A DNA stretch of 64,000 nt from Pogona vitticeps (taxonomy: Eukaryota; Chordata; Lepidosauria; Squamata; Agamidae): assembly GCF_051106095.1 (NCBI RefSeq), contig NC_135785.1, positions 213,899,545 to 213,963,544 on the forward strand, written 5' to 3'. The translations under genes were made by a program, and so were the position numbers. This document shows positions 14,801 through 24,969 of the stretch, in pieces (within the stretch, counting starts at the first letter, position 1; each line of letters opens with the position of its first letter). The notes under the pieces were generated by a model, which did not search any database, had not been told where the DNA came from, and was given only the letters and a program-made list of their open reading frames with translations.

Positions 14801-15576
14801 ATGCCCCATTACAATGGTTAAACAGGATGAAGGATGTGAATCCCAGGTTGACCAGGTGGTACCTAAGTTTACAACCATTTACCTTCACAGTGAAATATCG
14901 TAAGGGAAGTGCCCATGCTAATGCGGATTACTTTTCCCGACAGGGAGAGATGCTACAGCAAACCGAAGAGAGGACGGCCCACTCCTCAGGGGGGGCGTGT
15001 GAGCGAAGGAAGGAAAGTGAGCCGTCCTCACAAGTGTCAACAGAAGAAGGAGGCGGAGGATGCGCTGTGGGAGAATTGATAAAACTAGATGAGGAAGAAG
15101 GGGGCGTCAATAAAGCCATAGAGGTGTTCCTAGCGGAGAGGACGAGAGACTGGGGGGAGGAGTCGAGCGAGTGGAGATGGGATGAGGTTATAAAGGAGGA
15201 GAAGGAAGAAAGGGGGACAGAGAGAGAAAAGGAGGAAAAGGGCACTCAAACGAGAGAGACAGGAGCAGAGAGGGAAAGAATCGCGACTCTGGTTAAGAAC
15301 TTTCCCAACCTTATGAAAGAAGACGGCTTGCTGCCTCTGCCTAAAGAGTTGAGTCAGGCGGGAGTCCGTGAGTCCAAAGAGGGATGGAAACCGGGAGGGG
15401 GTATGGCTTTTCGCCCTACGATGGACAAGGCAACCCCTGGTGGTGTCAGCCCTTACCTACCCAGATTGGAGGGGTCGACCGTGGTCCATCCCTGTTGCAG
15501 GACTACCTGCTCAGTTCTGACTGCGTCGGTTGCGAACCCGAACGCAACCGTTCGTTTTGGGGTGAGGAAACAATGA
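11881..15576 (+). CDS. Gag-protease-integrase-RNase H frame of the Gypsy element
   Basis: One frame covers gag, protease, integrase and RNase H. I chose the ATG at 11881 because it is the first good in-frame methionine after the primer site and opens a helical, charged gag N-terminus (MTRMLKTIERQEKM). The frame is also open upstream into the 5' LTR. At its far end it runs into the 3' LTR, where it adds a Glu/Arg-rich stretch of about 190 residues that may not be a functional part. I see no gag-pol frame change, so gag and pol would be made as one polyprotein. It is a fossil by classification, because no reverse transcriptase is recognised. The many long frames on the opposite strand are shadows. 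Confidence 0.85.
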   Translation: MTRMLKTIERQEKMIESLTEQQMLVTRHMMKLGMDDERTSKNNVFIKNGLVAGPAPIRIQKMSASDDPEAYLHTFERVAVAAGWPKEQWTLILVPCLTGLLQEVVDTLSPQEAAQYEPVKTAILRTLNLTEEAYRKRFRELKWKPGVHPRTLVQRMKANMTRWVKPEDKSKEQVMEAFVLEHLVTTLSGNLKGWVQKNNPKQLEEAIKLIEDYCASEEAIKEGPAFSGERGRPREKAGTQTQGGGVKRGMDVPGGARPRGRPFEPMGPKPVRPVTVDDRVFGGLVCYGCGTPGHVRRDCPGTDCSWVGGSNNTQEKSGKQVGWEVVAWVNGEKKQALIDTGCGRTLVRDIKLEGVEEGFTVKCIHGDSKTYKTTWAEVKVGEEKRKMKVGIVPGLSREMLLGRDWVGDRTLAECKEVMQGDCVKIEVGDDFLQETTRDHMRMLQQDDATLQEHLRAAREVGEVAGGKEGMILDNGLLYNVTGKGERRLVVPQKWRMAILHLAHDIPMAGHLAYDKMKPRIEQRFWWPGMGKEIESYCQTCPECQKTQAKPRPGAPLVPMPLVDQPFQRIGVDIVGPLLKSAGGHTHILVIIDYATRYPEAVPLRSTTSKVLARELLQVFTRLGFPKEILTDQGTNFMGQTLKEMWGLLGVKPLHTAVYHPQTNGLVERFNKTLKGMLRKLVMEKPKRWHLLVAPLMFAVREVPQASTGFTPFEMMYGWNPRGILDLVKEKWESGRDEVQTNVKHVIEMREHLKLVASLARENLGKAQEGQKRRYDAKVKARQFEPGQKVLLLMPAASSKLFATWQGPYKVLRKIGEVDYEIWMPDKVKKKGIFHVNLLKEWKEREALWGEVKDEEFGPETKDFLRQGVELDLGEKETEAFEELKQILAELPSRYAPDFSRPFIVQTDASDRGVGAVLSQEKDEVEFPVMYLSKKLTPREQKYSTIEKEAFAVKWAIQALRYYLLGAPFTLITDHAPLQWLNRMKDVNPRLTRWYLSLQPFTFTVKYRKGSAHANADYFSRQGEMLQQTEERTAHSSGGACERRKESEPSSQVSTEEGGGGCAVGELIKLDEEEGGVNKAIEVFLAERTRDWGEESSEWRWDEVIKEEKEERGTEREKEEKGTQTRETGAERERIATLVKNFPNLMKEDGLLPLPKELSQAGVRESKEGWKPGGGMAFRPTMDKATPGGVSPYLPRLEGSTVVHPCCRTTCSVLTASVANPNATVRFGVRKQ
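12279..12520 (+). other. SCAN-like capsid region of gag
   Basis: The translation around YRKRFRELKW, followed by RWVKPEDKSKEQVMEAFVLE and ending near EEAIKLIEDY, follows the layout of the vertebrate SCAN domain. Shared features are an YRxRFR start, a central W-x-P-E-x-x-xKEQ box, VLE, a GxLxxWV helix and a final ExAIxLIEDY. Published work derives the SCAN domain of tetrapod zinc-finger proteins from the capsid of Gmr1-like Gypsy elements, and this gag is what that origin predicts. It would act in capsid dimer formation. Confidence 0.8.
12736..12777 (+). other. CCHC zinc knuckle (nucleocapsid)
   Basis: CYGCGTPGHVRRDC is a perfect C-x2-C-x4-H-x4-C knuckle. It binds packaged RNA in LTR elements. 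A matching knuckle followed by CPGxDCSW recurs in the fossil at the right edge of the window. Confidence 0.93.
12844..13140 (+). other. Retroviral-type aspartic protease
   Basis: ALIDTGCGRTLV carries the DTG catalytic triad at 12895-12903, and LLGRDW about 60 residues later is the usual C-terminal flap-side motif. Its role is cleavage of the gag-pol polyprotein in the particle. Confidence 0.88.
13290..14400 (+). other. Integrase with HHCC, DDE core and GPY/F-type end
   Basis: The N-terminal zinc-binding segment is read around HDIPMAGHL and CQTCPEC. The catalytic core has its first Asp in RIGVDIVGPL, the second in ILTDQGTNF and the Glu in HPQTNGLVERFNKTL. The C-terminal module reads WQGPYKVLRKIGEVDYEIW, the GPY/F type. 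It joins cDNA ends to host DNA and explains the 5-bp duplication. It follows the protease directly, which is the Gmr1-like order. No chromodomain is evident. Confidence 0.9.
14500..14943 (+). other. RNase H domain
   Basis: Motifs read in order: FIVQTDASDRGVGAVLS (first Asp), YSTIEKEAFAVKWAIQALRY (Glu), FTLITDHAPLQWL (Asp), and GSAHANADYFSRQ (last Asp). This is the standard Ty3/Gypsy RNase H, which degrades the RNA strand of the replication hybrid. It is the last pol part before the 3' LTR. Confidence 0.9.
14988..14995 (+). promoter_or_regulatory. Polypurine tract
   Basis: AGGGGGGG lies two bases before the TG of the 3' LTR, the expected place for the plus-strand primer. It is short, and its function is inferred from position. 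Confidence 0.7.
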
Positions 15577-15777
15577 AACATAAAGATGTGGCGCCTGGGA
15601 CTAAACCCAAGAAGTATAACTTGTTAACAGACGAAGAGTTGCCGGACCCATTCGGTCCAGAGTTATCTGATGTTAAAGTTAATAAAACCAATCCGTTTTT
15701 GACTGTTACATCGACTCCGGCTATTATTCCCGCCGATTCCCTTGGTCCGCCCTCTTCAGGAAAAGAACCCAATCACA
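14998..15777 (+). repeat. 3' LTR
   Basis: 780 bp, TGTGAGCG to AATCACA, offset exactly 3941 bp from the 5' copy and differing from it at one position. The right target-site copy GGTGA follows at 15778-15782. Confidence 0.95.
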
Positions 15778-15782
15778 GGTGA

Positions 15783-16944
15783 TAAGAGCTACATTCCTGC
15801 AATATTATATACATCATGATAATATATCTTAGCATGTGGAAATTTCATCAAAACATTGTGGTATACCTCCACCACCTAAAATGTATGCTCTCATTCAGGC
15901 TGCTATCCAAACAACCTTGTAATACTGATGATCAGACTCATTGGGGATAAGAAGTGCTGTAATTTTAAAGAGAAAAAAGAGAGACAAAAGAGGACTCCCC
16001 TCCTTTTTTCCCCCTACCTTGTGAAATATTCTTTTCGCTCAGTCTGTAATGCTACAAAAAGTTGTGTTGGGATTCCCTATCCATTCCATTTAACTGCTGT
16101 ATCTAGGATGGGGGGAAAATGTAAGACGGTTGGGGGAGGCGTTATTTTTCTGTTCCCTCTGATGAAACTTCCTTGTGTACTGCAAGGAAAGCGGTTAGCA
16201 TGTCCAGGCTGTTCTAACATTAGGAGATCAACCTAATGAATTCCCCTTACATTTGCTTTTCTATCTGAATGGATCAGAAGGGAGTTAACGCTGGCCTTTC
16301 TCTCTGCACCAGTGTGGCTATTCAAAATTTTCCTGATCAAGACAGAACAAGGAGGTTCTCTAATCTATGCATTGCTGTACTCTTCCCTCTTGGATAAACT
16401 GTTTCATATTTCAATACAGAAAAACTGTGCTGTCTGATAACAGTTAGATAAAAAAATTTTTTCCTCCCACTGGGCCAAAAGACTATTAAGATGAAAGACT
16501 GATGCACATACCACAAAGGCCTCTGATCTGGCAATGAGGTTTCTATGTCACCAAGTTTAGTGGACATGTCTCTTTGTCTTTTCCCTCTACCAGGATTGTG
16601 TACAATGAACAAAAACAACAAGCACAGAACAAAACAACAGAATACACTTTGTGTGTCTCATTGTTAATTCTACATTCTATGTTTTTCATGTAGAGTATAA
16701 ATGCATGTTGAATTGTAGAAAGCGGAGGAAAATATTTAGTCATGCTCAGAACAAAATATGATGGCAGTGACATTTGGGCTAAAGAGGTTAACAAATAAAA
16801 TGTTGAGATGGTGACAGTTTGACAGTTCTTCAACTCTGTAGCTAGTCATGAGCAATTCCTGTGAATGTATGAAAAAAAGAAAGGAAGACACACCAAATCA
16901 GATGTCAGAAAGAAAGAATAGTACTCATATCCAAGAGACTACAG
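15783..16944. other. Unassigned sequence right of the Gypsy insertion
   Basis: AT-rich, no gene or recognised repeat; short overlapping frames only. Confidence 0.55.
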
Positions 16945-17117
16945 TACATTTATTTATTTGTTTGTTTGTTTGTTTGTTTATTCGATTTTTACCCCGCCCC
17001 TCTAGACAACGTCTACTCGGGGCGGCTTACATCAGTTAAAACAAGTTAAAAAACATATAAAATGCATTTATACTAATTAATTCTAAACAAAAGGTTTCCA
17101 AGATGGTGGTATACAAA

Positions 17118-17197
<80 letters not shown>

Positions 17198-18440
17198 AAA
17201 AGATAGAGAAAGAGAAAAGGAAAATGACTTAATTGACTGGGGGGTAGGCCTGTTTAAACAACCAAGTTTTTAATTGGCTTTTGAAAACCCCCAGCGAGGG
17301 TGCCAGCCGGATTTCAGTGGGGAGTGTGTTCCACAGCCGAGGGGGAACCACCGAGAAGGCCCGGTTTCTTGTTTTCTCCTTCCAGGCCTCCCTCGGCGTC
17401 AGTCCCCTCAATCGTCCCTGCTGGCTATGTCGGGTGACTCGGGTAGATCTGGGTGGGAGGAGGCGATCTGCCAAATATTGAGGTCCCAAACCGTTTAGGG
17501 CTTTATATGTAATCATTAATACTTTGAAGTCAATGCGGAAATGAATAGGTAACCAGTGCAGCACAGCCAGAGTGGGGGAGATGTGCTGATATTTTCTCAC
17601 CCCACTAATAAGCCTGGCTGCTGCATTCTGGACCATCTGGAGTTTCCGCATGAGCCTCAAAGGCAGCCCCACGTAGAGTGCGTTACAATGGTCTAGTCTC
17701 GAGATTACGAGCGCGTGGACTAGAGTAGTGAGGGCCCCCCGATCAAGATATGGCCGCAGCTAGGCAATCCGCCATAGATGAGAATAGGCAGAATGGACCA
17801 CGGACGCCACCTGGGTTTCCATGGTTAGCGCCGGGTCCAGATGTATTCCCAAGCTGCGGACCTCACTCTTTGGGGCAAGGGTCGTCCCTCCAAAAGAAAG
17901 GGAGTCACCTATGTCCCACTGACGGGAGGGCCACCCACCCTCAAGACCTCCGTCTTGTCCGGGTCCAGCCTCAATCCATTTGACTGCATCCATTCCAGTA
18001 CGGTGTCCAGGTAGCGCTGGAGGGACTGGACGGCATCCACTGAAGTTGGAGTAAAAGAGATGTAGAGCTGTGTGTCATCAGCGTACTGGTGACACAATGC
18101 CCTACACCCTCTGATGACCCCGCCCAGTGGCCTCATGAAGATGTTAAACAGCATTGGGGAGATGATCGACCCCTGTGGAACCCCACAATTGAGACTCCAC
18201 AGGGCCGAGACATTCTCCCCAATCTGCACTCTCTGGGGGCGGTCCTCCAGGAAGGAGCGGAGCCAGGCAAGTGCCAGGCCACCAACTCCCAACTTGGAGA
18301 GCCTCCCCAGGAGGATACCGTGGTCAACGGTATCAAAGGCAGCTGAGATGTCGAGGAGGACCAACAAGAACACATTGCCCCCATCGGCCTCCCTCAACAG
18401 GTCATCCAGCAGTGCGACCAGTGCCGACCAGCTGTGCATA
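16945..18440 (-). mobile_element. L2-type LINE, 5'-truncated, with RT and 3' end
   Basis: On the minus strand the RT reads LDISAAFDTVDHGILL, GVPQGSIISPMLFNIFM and YADDTQLYISF (active site at 18085-18074), then LRLDPDKTEVL. It is followed by the typical L2 C-terminus (VQNAAARLISG, LHWLPIHFRIDFKVL, LWNTLPTEIR). The 3' end carries a GC-rich 'gccgccccgagtagacg' stem and a tail of AAACA/AAATA units ending near 16945. The frame is broken at least twice within the RT/C-terminal region. The endonuclease half is missing, as is usual for target-primed insertions. Confidence 0.85.
17114..17220. repeat. (AAAG)n microsatellite inside the L2 3' end
   Basis: About 20 AAAG units followed by degenerate AG-rich sequence, lying between the L2 coding end and its tail. 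Confidence 0.93.
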
Positions 18441-18664
18441 GACCTTTCTCTTCAGATAAGCTTTCTCTCAGTAACTGGCTGCCTGATGAGATTTTTAATA
18501 GATTTTTGTACCTTCCTGCTTTGAATGTGTTTTTAGTATTGCTTTAAAAAAAAATTCTTAGAGTGGAATTTGTTTTATCCTTTTAAATATTTGTATACGT
18601 TTTAGCTTTAAGTTTGGTCTTTTAATAATGTAAGCTGCCTACTTTTTAAGGAGGAAGGCAGGGC

Positions 18665-18721
<57 letters not shown>
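18441..18721 (+). mobile_element. L2-type LINE 3' end, opposite orientation
   Basis: The line 'aatgtaagctgcctactttttaaggaggaaggcagggctaaataaataaat' has the layout of an L2 3' terminus: a short self-complementary stem, then AAAT repeats. It abuts the cut end of the minus-strand L2 at about 18440, so the two lie head to head. Confidence 0.55.

Positions 18722-18757
<36 letters not shown>
18664..18757. repeat. (AAAT)n followed by (AG)n microsatellite
   Basis: About 14 AAAT units grown from the LINE tail, then about 18 AG units. Confidence 0.95.
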
Positions 18758-18759
<2 letters not shown>

Positions 18760-21700
18760 GCAGATGGGTTTGAGGTTGCAGGGTAAGGGTGGAGGGGACT
18801 TTTTGATCTGTCATCCAGTCTTTGACAAGTACAGTATGTTTGTTTTAGGGTCATCAGTTTTTCACAATTTGATTGGTACCTAAAGACTATAAAAAGATGA
18901 TTTGCAGGCCAACCAACATATTTTCTGATGTTTTGGAGAAAATGGGGAAAAGGTGCAGAAGAATTATACATGCTATAAAATTAAAAAGTAACTTTCCAAG
19001 GGAGGAACAGACATCCAATTTTCAGCCACAAAAATTGTCACCCTTTACATAAACATCCACTTGGTTTTTCAATCTTAGAAGTGCCTTATATGGAAGTAAA
19101 TTCAGATTACTGCCATTCTTCCAATGTAATGAAATCAGTCACAAAATGGGATTAGAATATAGCACTTCCCAAGTGCTTTATAATTATTTAGGCATTTAAG
19201 CCAAGCCATTATGAAGCAATCAGTTACAAGTGCAAAGCAAATCCTTCTGTGATGCTGTTGAGCAGGAAAGAAAAATAAAAATTAAAAATGGGGAAGGAAA
19301 ATTACTCCTCCAAGGGAACTATTTTTTATATTCATGTTCTCTTGATATGACAGCTATTGTCTTTTCCAAATATTTCCACTCAAAAGCAGCCTGGCCTATC
19401 TGCAATGTATAGATTCCACCAAAACCTCACCTGGTCAACTCCATCTATTTGTCACCTGCCATACAGTTCATGAAATTTGTTTATAGCCAGCTGAGAAAAA
19501 GATATATAAACTCACCCACATGAGAAAGATGTTGGATTTATAGACAACTGACGAATGAGTTTGGAATGAGAATGTGTATGAGAATAGCCTACAGTGTGTC
19601 ATTATGCCATGACATGAATATATGACATCTACCCCCAGCTGATGCTGGAGGCAAATGAGCTATGCTGCATCCACTGGAGTAATTTCTCATCCCTGAGGTT
19701 TCTCTCTTCATTTTTCTTTCTGAAACAATATATAATAAAACATACATTTTACAGCCTGATCCTAACACTTGCTGCATCAGCAAATAAACTTCAGCTCATA
19801 GCACACATACTTTTGGTTCATGGTACTCTGGCTGACAGTTCAAAGCTAGCTAGTTCAAAGAAATAAGGACTTAGGGCAGAAAGAGACACATTTGAATATA
19901 ACACCCATCTTTTGCACAGTCTAGGTTTGCTTCTCCTTGCATCTTTGCTTAAAGATCAAGTTGCGAAAGTGTAAAAGACTTTTGTCTGCAGAGACTATTA
20001 CTGTACAATCAAAGTGGATAGTATTGGGTGCTATGTATCAGTGGCCTTACAATGGTTACAACACCGCTTAGTGGAGCAGTGCAATTTAATAAAGAAATTT
20101 AGCACCAATCTGAGACACAAATAATTACAGGAATGTAGAGACATATGTCCAGGACATATCTAGAATTATATGCTTACTTAAATACAATACACATACAACT
20201 GAATTGGAACTCCGCTGTGGTTACTGATATTTTAAGTCTTAATACTAACTCTGGGTGATTTAATTCATATAAGCATTACCAAGTTCATTAAAAAAATTCT
20301 CTCCCCCTTGAATTTTGAGCATGGGTAGGCAGAAAATTGAAGAGAGAGATAAAAGAAGGCAAGGTTAGGAATTTATTGAGCAAATCTTATATGAATGAAA
20401 TGTTTTCATCACAGAATTAAAATTTCTAGCTGAATTTTTTTTCAAACACAACTGGTTCCCCCACACACACACACTCTAACCTTCTCTTTTCCGTCCTGCA
20501 TAGCTGTGCATAGAGGATACACAATGTCTATTTGCATTTTTAGATCTGAGATTTCAAAGCTGACATTGCTACCTCTTTCAGAAGAAAAACCTGGATCACC
20601 TGAATTGAGAAGTATCCTGAAACTGCATTCTTCCTGGACAATTTATTTCTCTATTACTTTGTATAATCAAGTTGAATTAAATAGAGTGTTATGCTTTGGA
20701 AACAAAGATAAATTAAATATTAATGCTGTAATCTATCAATTACAGTGATGCAACTAATGGGTCAAAATGGCTTTGTGTGAACTTTTCAGGATGGATTAAT
20801 AATATAATGAATGTTGTATATTCACAATTACAGCAGGAAATAAAATATTGTTTTAGTTAATCCCCTCATTTTCACTGATGGTAACTGGTAAAGCGACAAT
20901 ATGAATATTCATTGCAGTCTTTTATAATGTGGGGCCTACATAGGTAAAGCAAATATTAACAAGCCATTACAACTCAGAAAAATCTAAGGGAATCAATTTT
21001 TAGAAATCTTACTAATTTTCCAGAAAGCATTTTTATGCTGAGAACATTAGTGGCTAAAGTATAAATTCTAATCTTAGAGTCATTTTATATATTGCAGCCC
21101 CTTTTCACAATGCTGAAAAGTGATTCTCTACATTGTGGTGGTCTACAAGAAAACTGGCTCTTTACAACAGGAGTTGGGAGCTTACTGGAATGTAAATAAT
21201 TGCATGTATTGCCTCTACAGCTGTTATAGCTGCCATTAGGGAAATGAAGCCCCAGTGTGAAGATGCTTCATATGACTGAATAAAAAAATTAGAGAAAAGG
21301 GAATTCAGGTATTGCATGTTGGTCATGTTGTATTGCTATCCCAAAATACTTTTCAGTAGCTAGCATGTGGATTTCTATTATCCCTAAGAGTATTATTTTA
21401 ATGCAACAGCGCTCCAAATAACATCATTCTGAAATATTACAGTGGCAGTATTACAAATGCTTGCATTTAATATGTAGGTCAAGCTGGCATTTTCAGACAA
21501 GGGCTGACTGCACTTCTGGTTGAGGATTAGCCATAGTCACAGCTGGGACTCTAAGATGACAAAATGCAAGGGTTCTTTCTATCTTTGACACCTAAACAGA
21601 TGTTGGAAATAGCCTTTAATTAGAGCTGAAAACATATTAGTGTTGCAGACAGGTGACTGAGGCAGTTTATCTGTGCTTGTGAAACAAGACTTGAAATGCT

Positions 21701-22671
21701 ATAGTTAAATCGCAGAGACTAAACAAAGACAGCTAATCTGCATGATTGAGAAGAGAGACTCTGATACTCTGATTGGTTAAGAACTTTTTTTTATTCCAGT
21801 CACAGGCTATCTCTAACATGTGCATCCTCAGTGCTGATCTGACTGCCACTCTGGTCTCAGGTATGAAGGTTTGTTAGCAAATGCCTTCAGGTGCACCTCT
21901 TCCTATATAAGTGGGCCCATGTGGATGAACCCTAAAAATGTCCTAGATGGTGGCAACAATGCCAGTTCTTTGGTAGGTGCTGGGAAGGGGTGGGTTGTCA
22001 TTTTAAGTTTTCATAAACTCCAAATTGAACTCAGAACCCTGCCAGAGGTAGAGCAAGTTAAAAAGTGAGAGAGGTTAACACATTGATCCCCTTTTCCTCT
22101 AATTCTTGCAACAACATATGTCACCTTTGAGTAGAAACTGCTGTTGCACTTATTCTGGCTTCCTGATGAGAAGGTTTGGGGATGGTTAGCATTTTTTTGT
22201 AATAAGTACCTTTATGTGCCAACATCATATTCCATTACATGTGCAAGTGCAGAAACCGAAGCACCTTTAAATGTTGATATTACCACATTTAAAGCCTTCT
22301 GCCACTTTAAAGACTAACAAATGTTATCTGAATAAATAGTAACAAGCCCCAGATGAAGACATAACCTATCTTGGATCATACCCTACTTATCAGATTTGTA
22401 AAATGGGGTGGAGACAGTGAAACTTTGTTTGGCTTTCTTAAGAGCCAGCTAAATTTTGGCTTTTTTGACAGCATGTTATAGTGGTGAGAATGATAGACTA
22501 TGAAATTCACTTGGTTACTTTACATCGGCCCTGTTGTCTCAGTCCAAACAATTTCATAGAGTTGCTGCTAAGACAAGTGCAGTTTTCAATATTGCAAACC
22601 ATTATTTCTAATCACAGGGTGGCTTTGTTAAAGCATTAACCTGAAGTTTCCCACTTCCTGAAGTTGAGGCA
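18758..22671. other. Unassigned AT-rich sequence
   Basis: Almost 4 kb without a recognisable gene or repeat. Frames are below 82 codons and lack domains. This is the longest repeat-poor part on the left side and could be conserved intergenic or intronic DNA, but I see no motif that proves it. Confidence 0.5.
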
Positions 22672-23160
22672 CCTTTCTTTCTTTAATTTGTTTTATACCC
22701 TGCCCATCTAGACAGATAGTCTGTCTCAAGACTGTGATGGAGGAAGGCTCAGGAAACCTGGCTTCAAGTCCTTGCTGAGCTATAAAAACTGACTGCAGTG
22801 TAGGGCTGATAAAACCAACCAAATATCTCACTTATCTTAAAAATCCTATTAAAGTTGCTATTATTCCATCCTAAGATCTCAGGGCAGAATACAAAAATAA
22901 AAACTTAAATATTTAAACATATATAAACATAAATATTTTTAAAAAATTTTTAAAACATTAAAAGCTGCATAGTCCTTTAAAACCAACAACAATTAGGTGG
23001 AGTCCAACTTGACAAAAGGTAGCACACAGGCTGTTAAGAAAACTGCTCTCTTTAGCCAACACCTGCAGGCCTGTCCCTGCCTTTCCTCTTTCTGTGGAAA
23101 CAGAATTCACCACATTCCAATCACGGGAAGACAAGCAAGGACCACCCTTTTAATCTAGTT
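22672..23160 (-). mobile_element. L2/CR1-type LINE 3' remnants
   Basis: 'tttgttttataccctgcccatctagacag' near 22688 is similar to the L2 3' end at 16980 in the same orientation. 'cctaagatctcagggcagaatac' near 22870 looks like another LINE 3' region. Both are short and decayed. Confidence 0.35.
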
Positions 23161-23738
23161 TACTTCCAGCGGAGAAGGGGAGTGGTTGTTGTGTTGTTTC
23201 TTCTTGGAGGAGGGCGTAAGGGGCTGTGTAGCTGTGAAACATTGAAGGAAAAGAAAAATCTTCCAGGAAAAGTCATGCCTAATAGTAAGTGGTAAGGCAT
23301 CCCTCGCTCTCCAGGGCAATTCAAAATAGAGTCATCTGTTTATTCTTCCTGGATAAATAACTGGCATTATTTTATAACTAACATGATACCGTTTTATTAT
23401 TTTTAAAAAAATGTTTACAGAAGGAAGTTTTACTATAAATCTTGCATATAGAGCCAATGCCAGAAACTCCATTTTGTGAAGCAGAATATACTCAGTTTAC
23501 TATTCTTCCAAGTGGAGCCTTCAGGCTGCAGGCCTGCACTTATTTACCTGGAAGGAACTACAGTAATTTAATTCAGTGAGATTTAGGATTTAAGTGCCCT
23601 GTAGGCTGCTCCTCATGTTTCAAAATCTGTTAATTATTTTGTTCCTCCCTTGCCTGAGTTTTTATCTGCTTGTAAATTTAGTAATTGAGAACAAAGATTC
23701 TTATTATGTATACTGCTCTGAGTGGTATCCCCCCCCTC
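23161..23738. other. Unassigned; possible LINE tail at right end
   Basis: Mostly unassigned. 'tgtatactgctctgagtggtat' at about 23707-23728, followed by an A-rich tract, could be a plus-strand L2-type tail. Confidence 0.35.
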
Positions 23739-23769
23739 AAAAAAAAAAGAAAGAAAGAAAAGAAAAGAA

Positions 23770-23801
<32 letters not shown>

Positions 23802-23803
23802 AA
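23739..23803. repeat. Poly-A and (AAAG)n microsatellite
   Basis: Ten or more A, then AAAG/AAAAG units. Lys/Arg-rich frames across it are repeat artefacts. Confidence 0.93.
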
Positions 23804-24139
23804 CAGATTGCCTGATAAGCAAATTGTGTTCCTTTTTTTAAAAGCAGAGCTCAGAAAAATACCTTTTTAAGAATAATGAATATAATAATTTGCTGAAGCA
23901 ATCCATAACTGAGCAGGTGCTCTTTTGGTTGCAGAGTATCCTCTTACCATGGCAAGATTGAGCTGGATTTAGCGTGTCATTAAGTATTTTCTTCTGTAAA
24001 TTTACCTCTGAAAATTTACTTAATAGTTTTGGGATTATTGTTTATATAGAACCAAGTTTACAATAAATGGTTGATTTGTATCCTGCCTTTTTAACAGAAA
24101 CTGCAACCAAAAGTGTCTTAAAATCTTTTAAAATGCAGA
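23804..24139. other. Unassigned sequence
   Basis: No feature recognised. Confidence 0.55.
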
Positions 24140-24525
24140 TTTTAAAAGATACCTTAGGGACGTGGTGGCGCTGTGGACTAAACCGCAGAAGCCTGTGCTG
24201 CAGGGTCAGAAGACCAAGCAGCCCTAAGATCGTAAGATCGAATCCACGCGACGGAGTGAGCTCCTGTCGCTTGTCCCAGCTCCCGCCAACCTAGCGGTTC
24301 GAAAGCATGCAAATGCAAGTAGATAAATAGGGACCACTTCGGTGGGAAGGTAACAGCATTCTGTGCCTAAGTCACACTGGCCATGTGACCACGGAAGATT
24401 GTCTTTGGACAAATGCTGGCTCTATGGCTTGGAAACGGGGATGAACACCGCCCCTTAGAGTCGAACACGACTGGACAAAAATTGTCAAGGGGAACCTTTA
24501 CCTTTACTTTTTAAAAGATACCTTA
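24140..24525 (+). mobile_element. Sauria-type SINE with 17-bp target duplication
   Basis: The tRNA-like head has TGGCGCTGTGG (A box) at 24166-24176 and GATCGAATCC (B box) near 24237. The middle carries the Sauria-family lines 'aagtagataaatagggaccac' and 'gtcaaggggaacctttaccttta', the latter being the BovB-like tail. TTTTAAAAGATACCTTA flanks it at 24140-24156 and 24509-24525, so the element proper is 24157-24508 and complete. Sauria SINEs are squamate-specific and are moved by BovB LINEs; the clean duplication suggests moderate age at most. Confidence 0.9.
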
Positions 24526-24969
24526 TAAGTATTGAGACATAATTATATCACTTGTCATATTAAAGCAGAATATAGTTAAAAGGATTTAATAGGCTAGATT
24601 AAAATAAAGTAGCACATCCTTAAATGTCCCTGCCCTTAGTGTTAGTTGCCAGTTAGTTGCTATCTAATCTACCTGTTTATTGTGTGCAAGCAAAAGAACA
24701 AGAAAGTTTTTTTCTCTTGTACAGTACCTGCAGTCTGCTTTCCTACTGTTTGTTTTTTGGTTGGTAATATGGAGGCCAAAGCTCTATCTCATCGCAGTTG
24801 TTAAGTGGATGTAGTTACTTGGAAAAATAAAGGCATTTTGCACATGCCTTAGAATACTCTTGTAATCAGATTATATTAACTTTGACAAAGTCAGCTGTAT
24901 CTAGACTGCATGCCCTTGTCTTTAAAAGCAGCTACCCTTAATAATCTGTATCACTTATGTTTAGTCATC
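24526..24969. other. Unassigned sequence
   Basis: No feature recognised. Confidence 0.55.

Larger units (their letters stand above)
11057..15777 (+). mobile_element. Young Gmr1-like Ty3/Gypsy LTR element, broken copy
   Basis: A 4721-bp element with two 780-bp LTRs, a lysine-tRNA primer site, a purine tract and a 5-bp target duplication. Parts in order: gag with a SCAN-like capsid region and zinc knuckle, aspartic protease, integrase, and RNase H. Integrase upstream of RNase H is the domain order of the Gmr1-like group rather than of ordinary Gypsy. I recognise no reverse-transcriptase domain, so I class it as a broken, non-autonomous copy with about one break; it otherwise looks well kept. 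The LTRs differ at one of 780 positions, so the insertion is very recent, probably under a million years at ordinary vertebrate neutral rates (inference). It is clearly richer in G and C than the flanks. Confidence 0.9.

Noticed and set aside
17760-18524. Plus-strand frames of 77-136 codons
   Set aside because: Shadows of the minus-strand L2 RT.
24166-24250. Functional tRNA genes at the SINE heads (also 33676, 58100)
   Set aside because: A and B boxes are present but no cloverleaf with acceptor stem can be drawn; these are SINE promoters.
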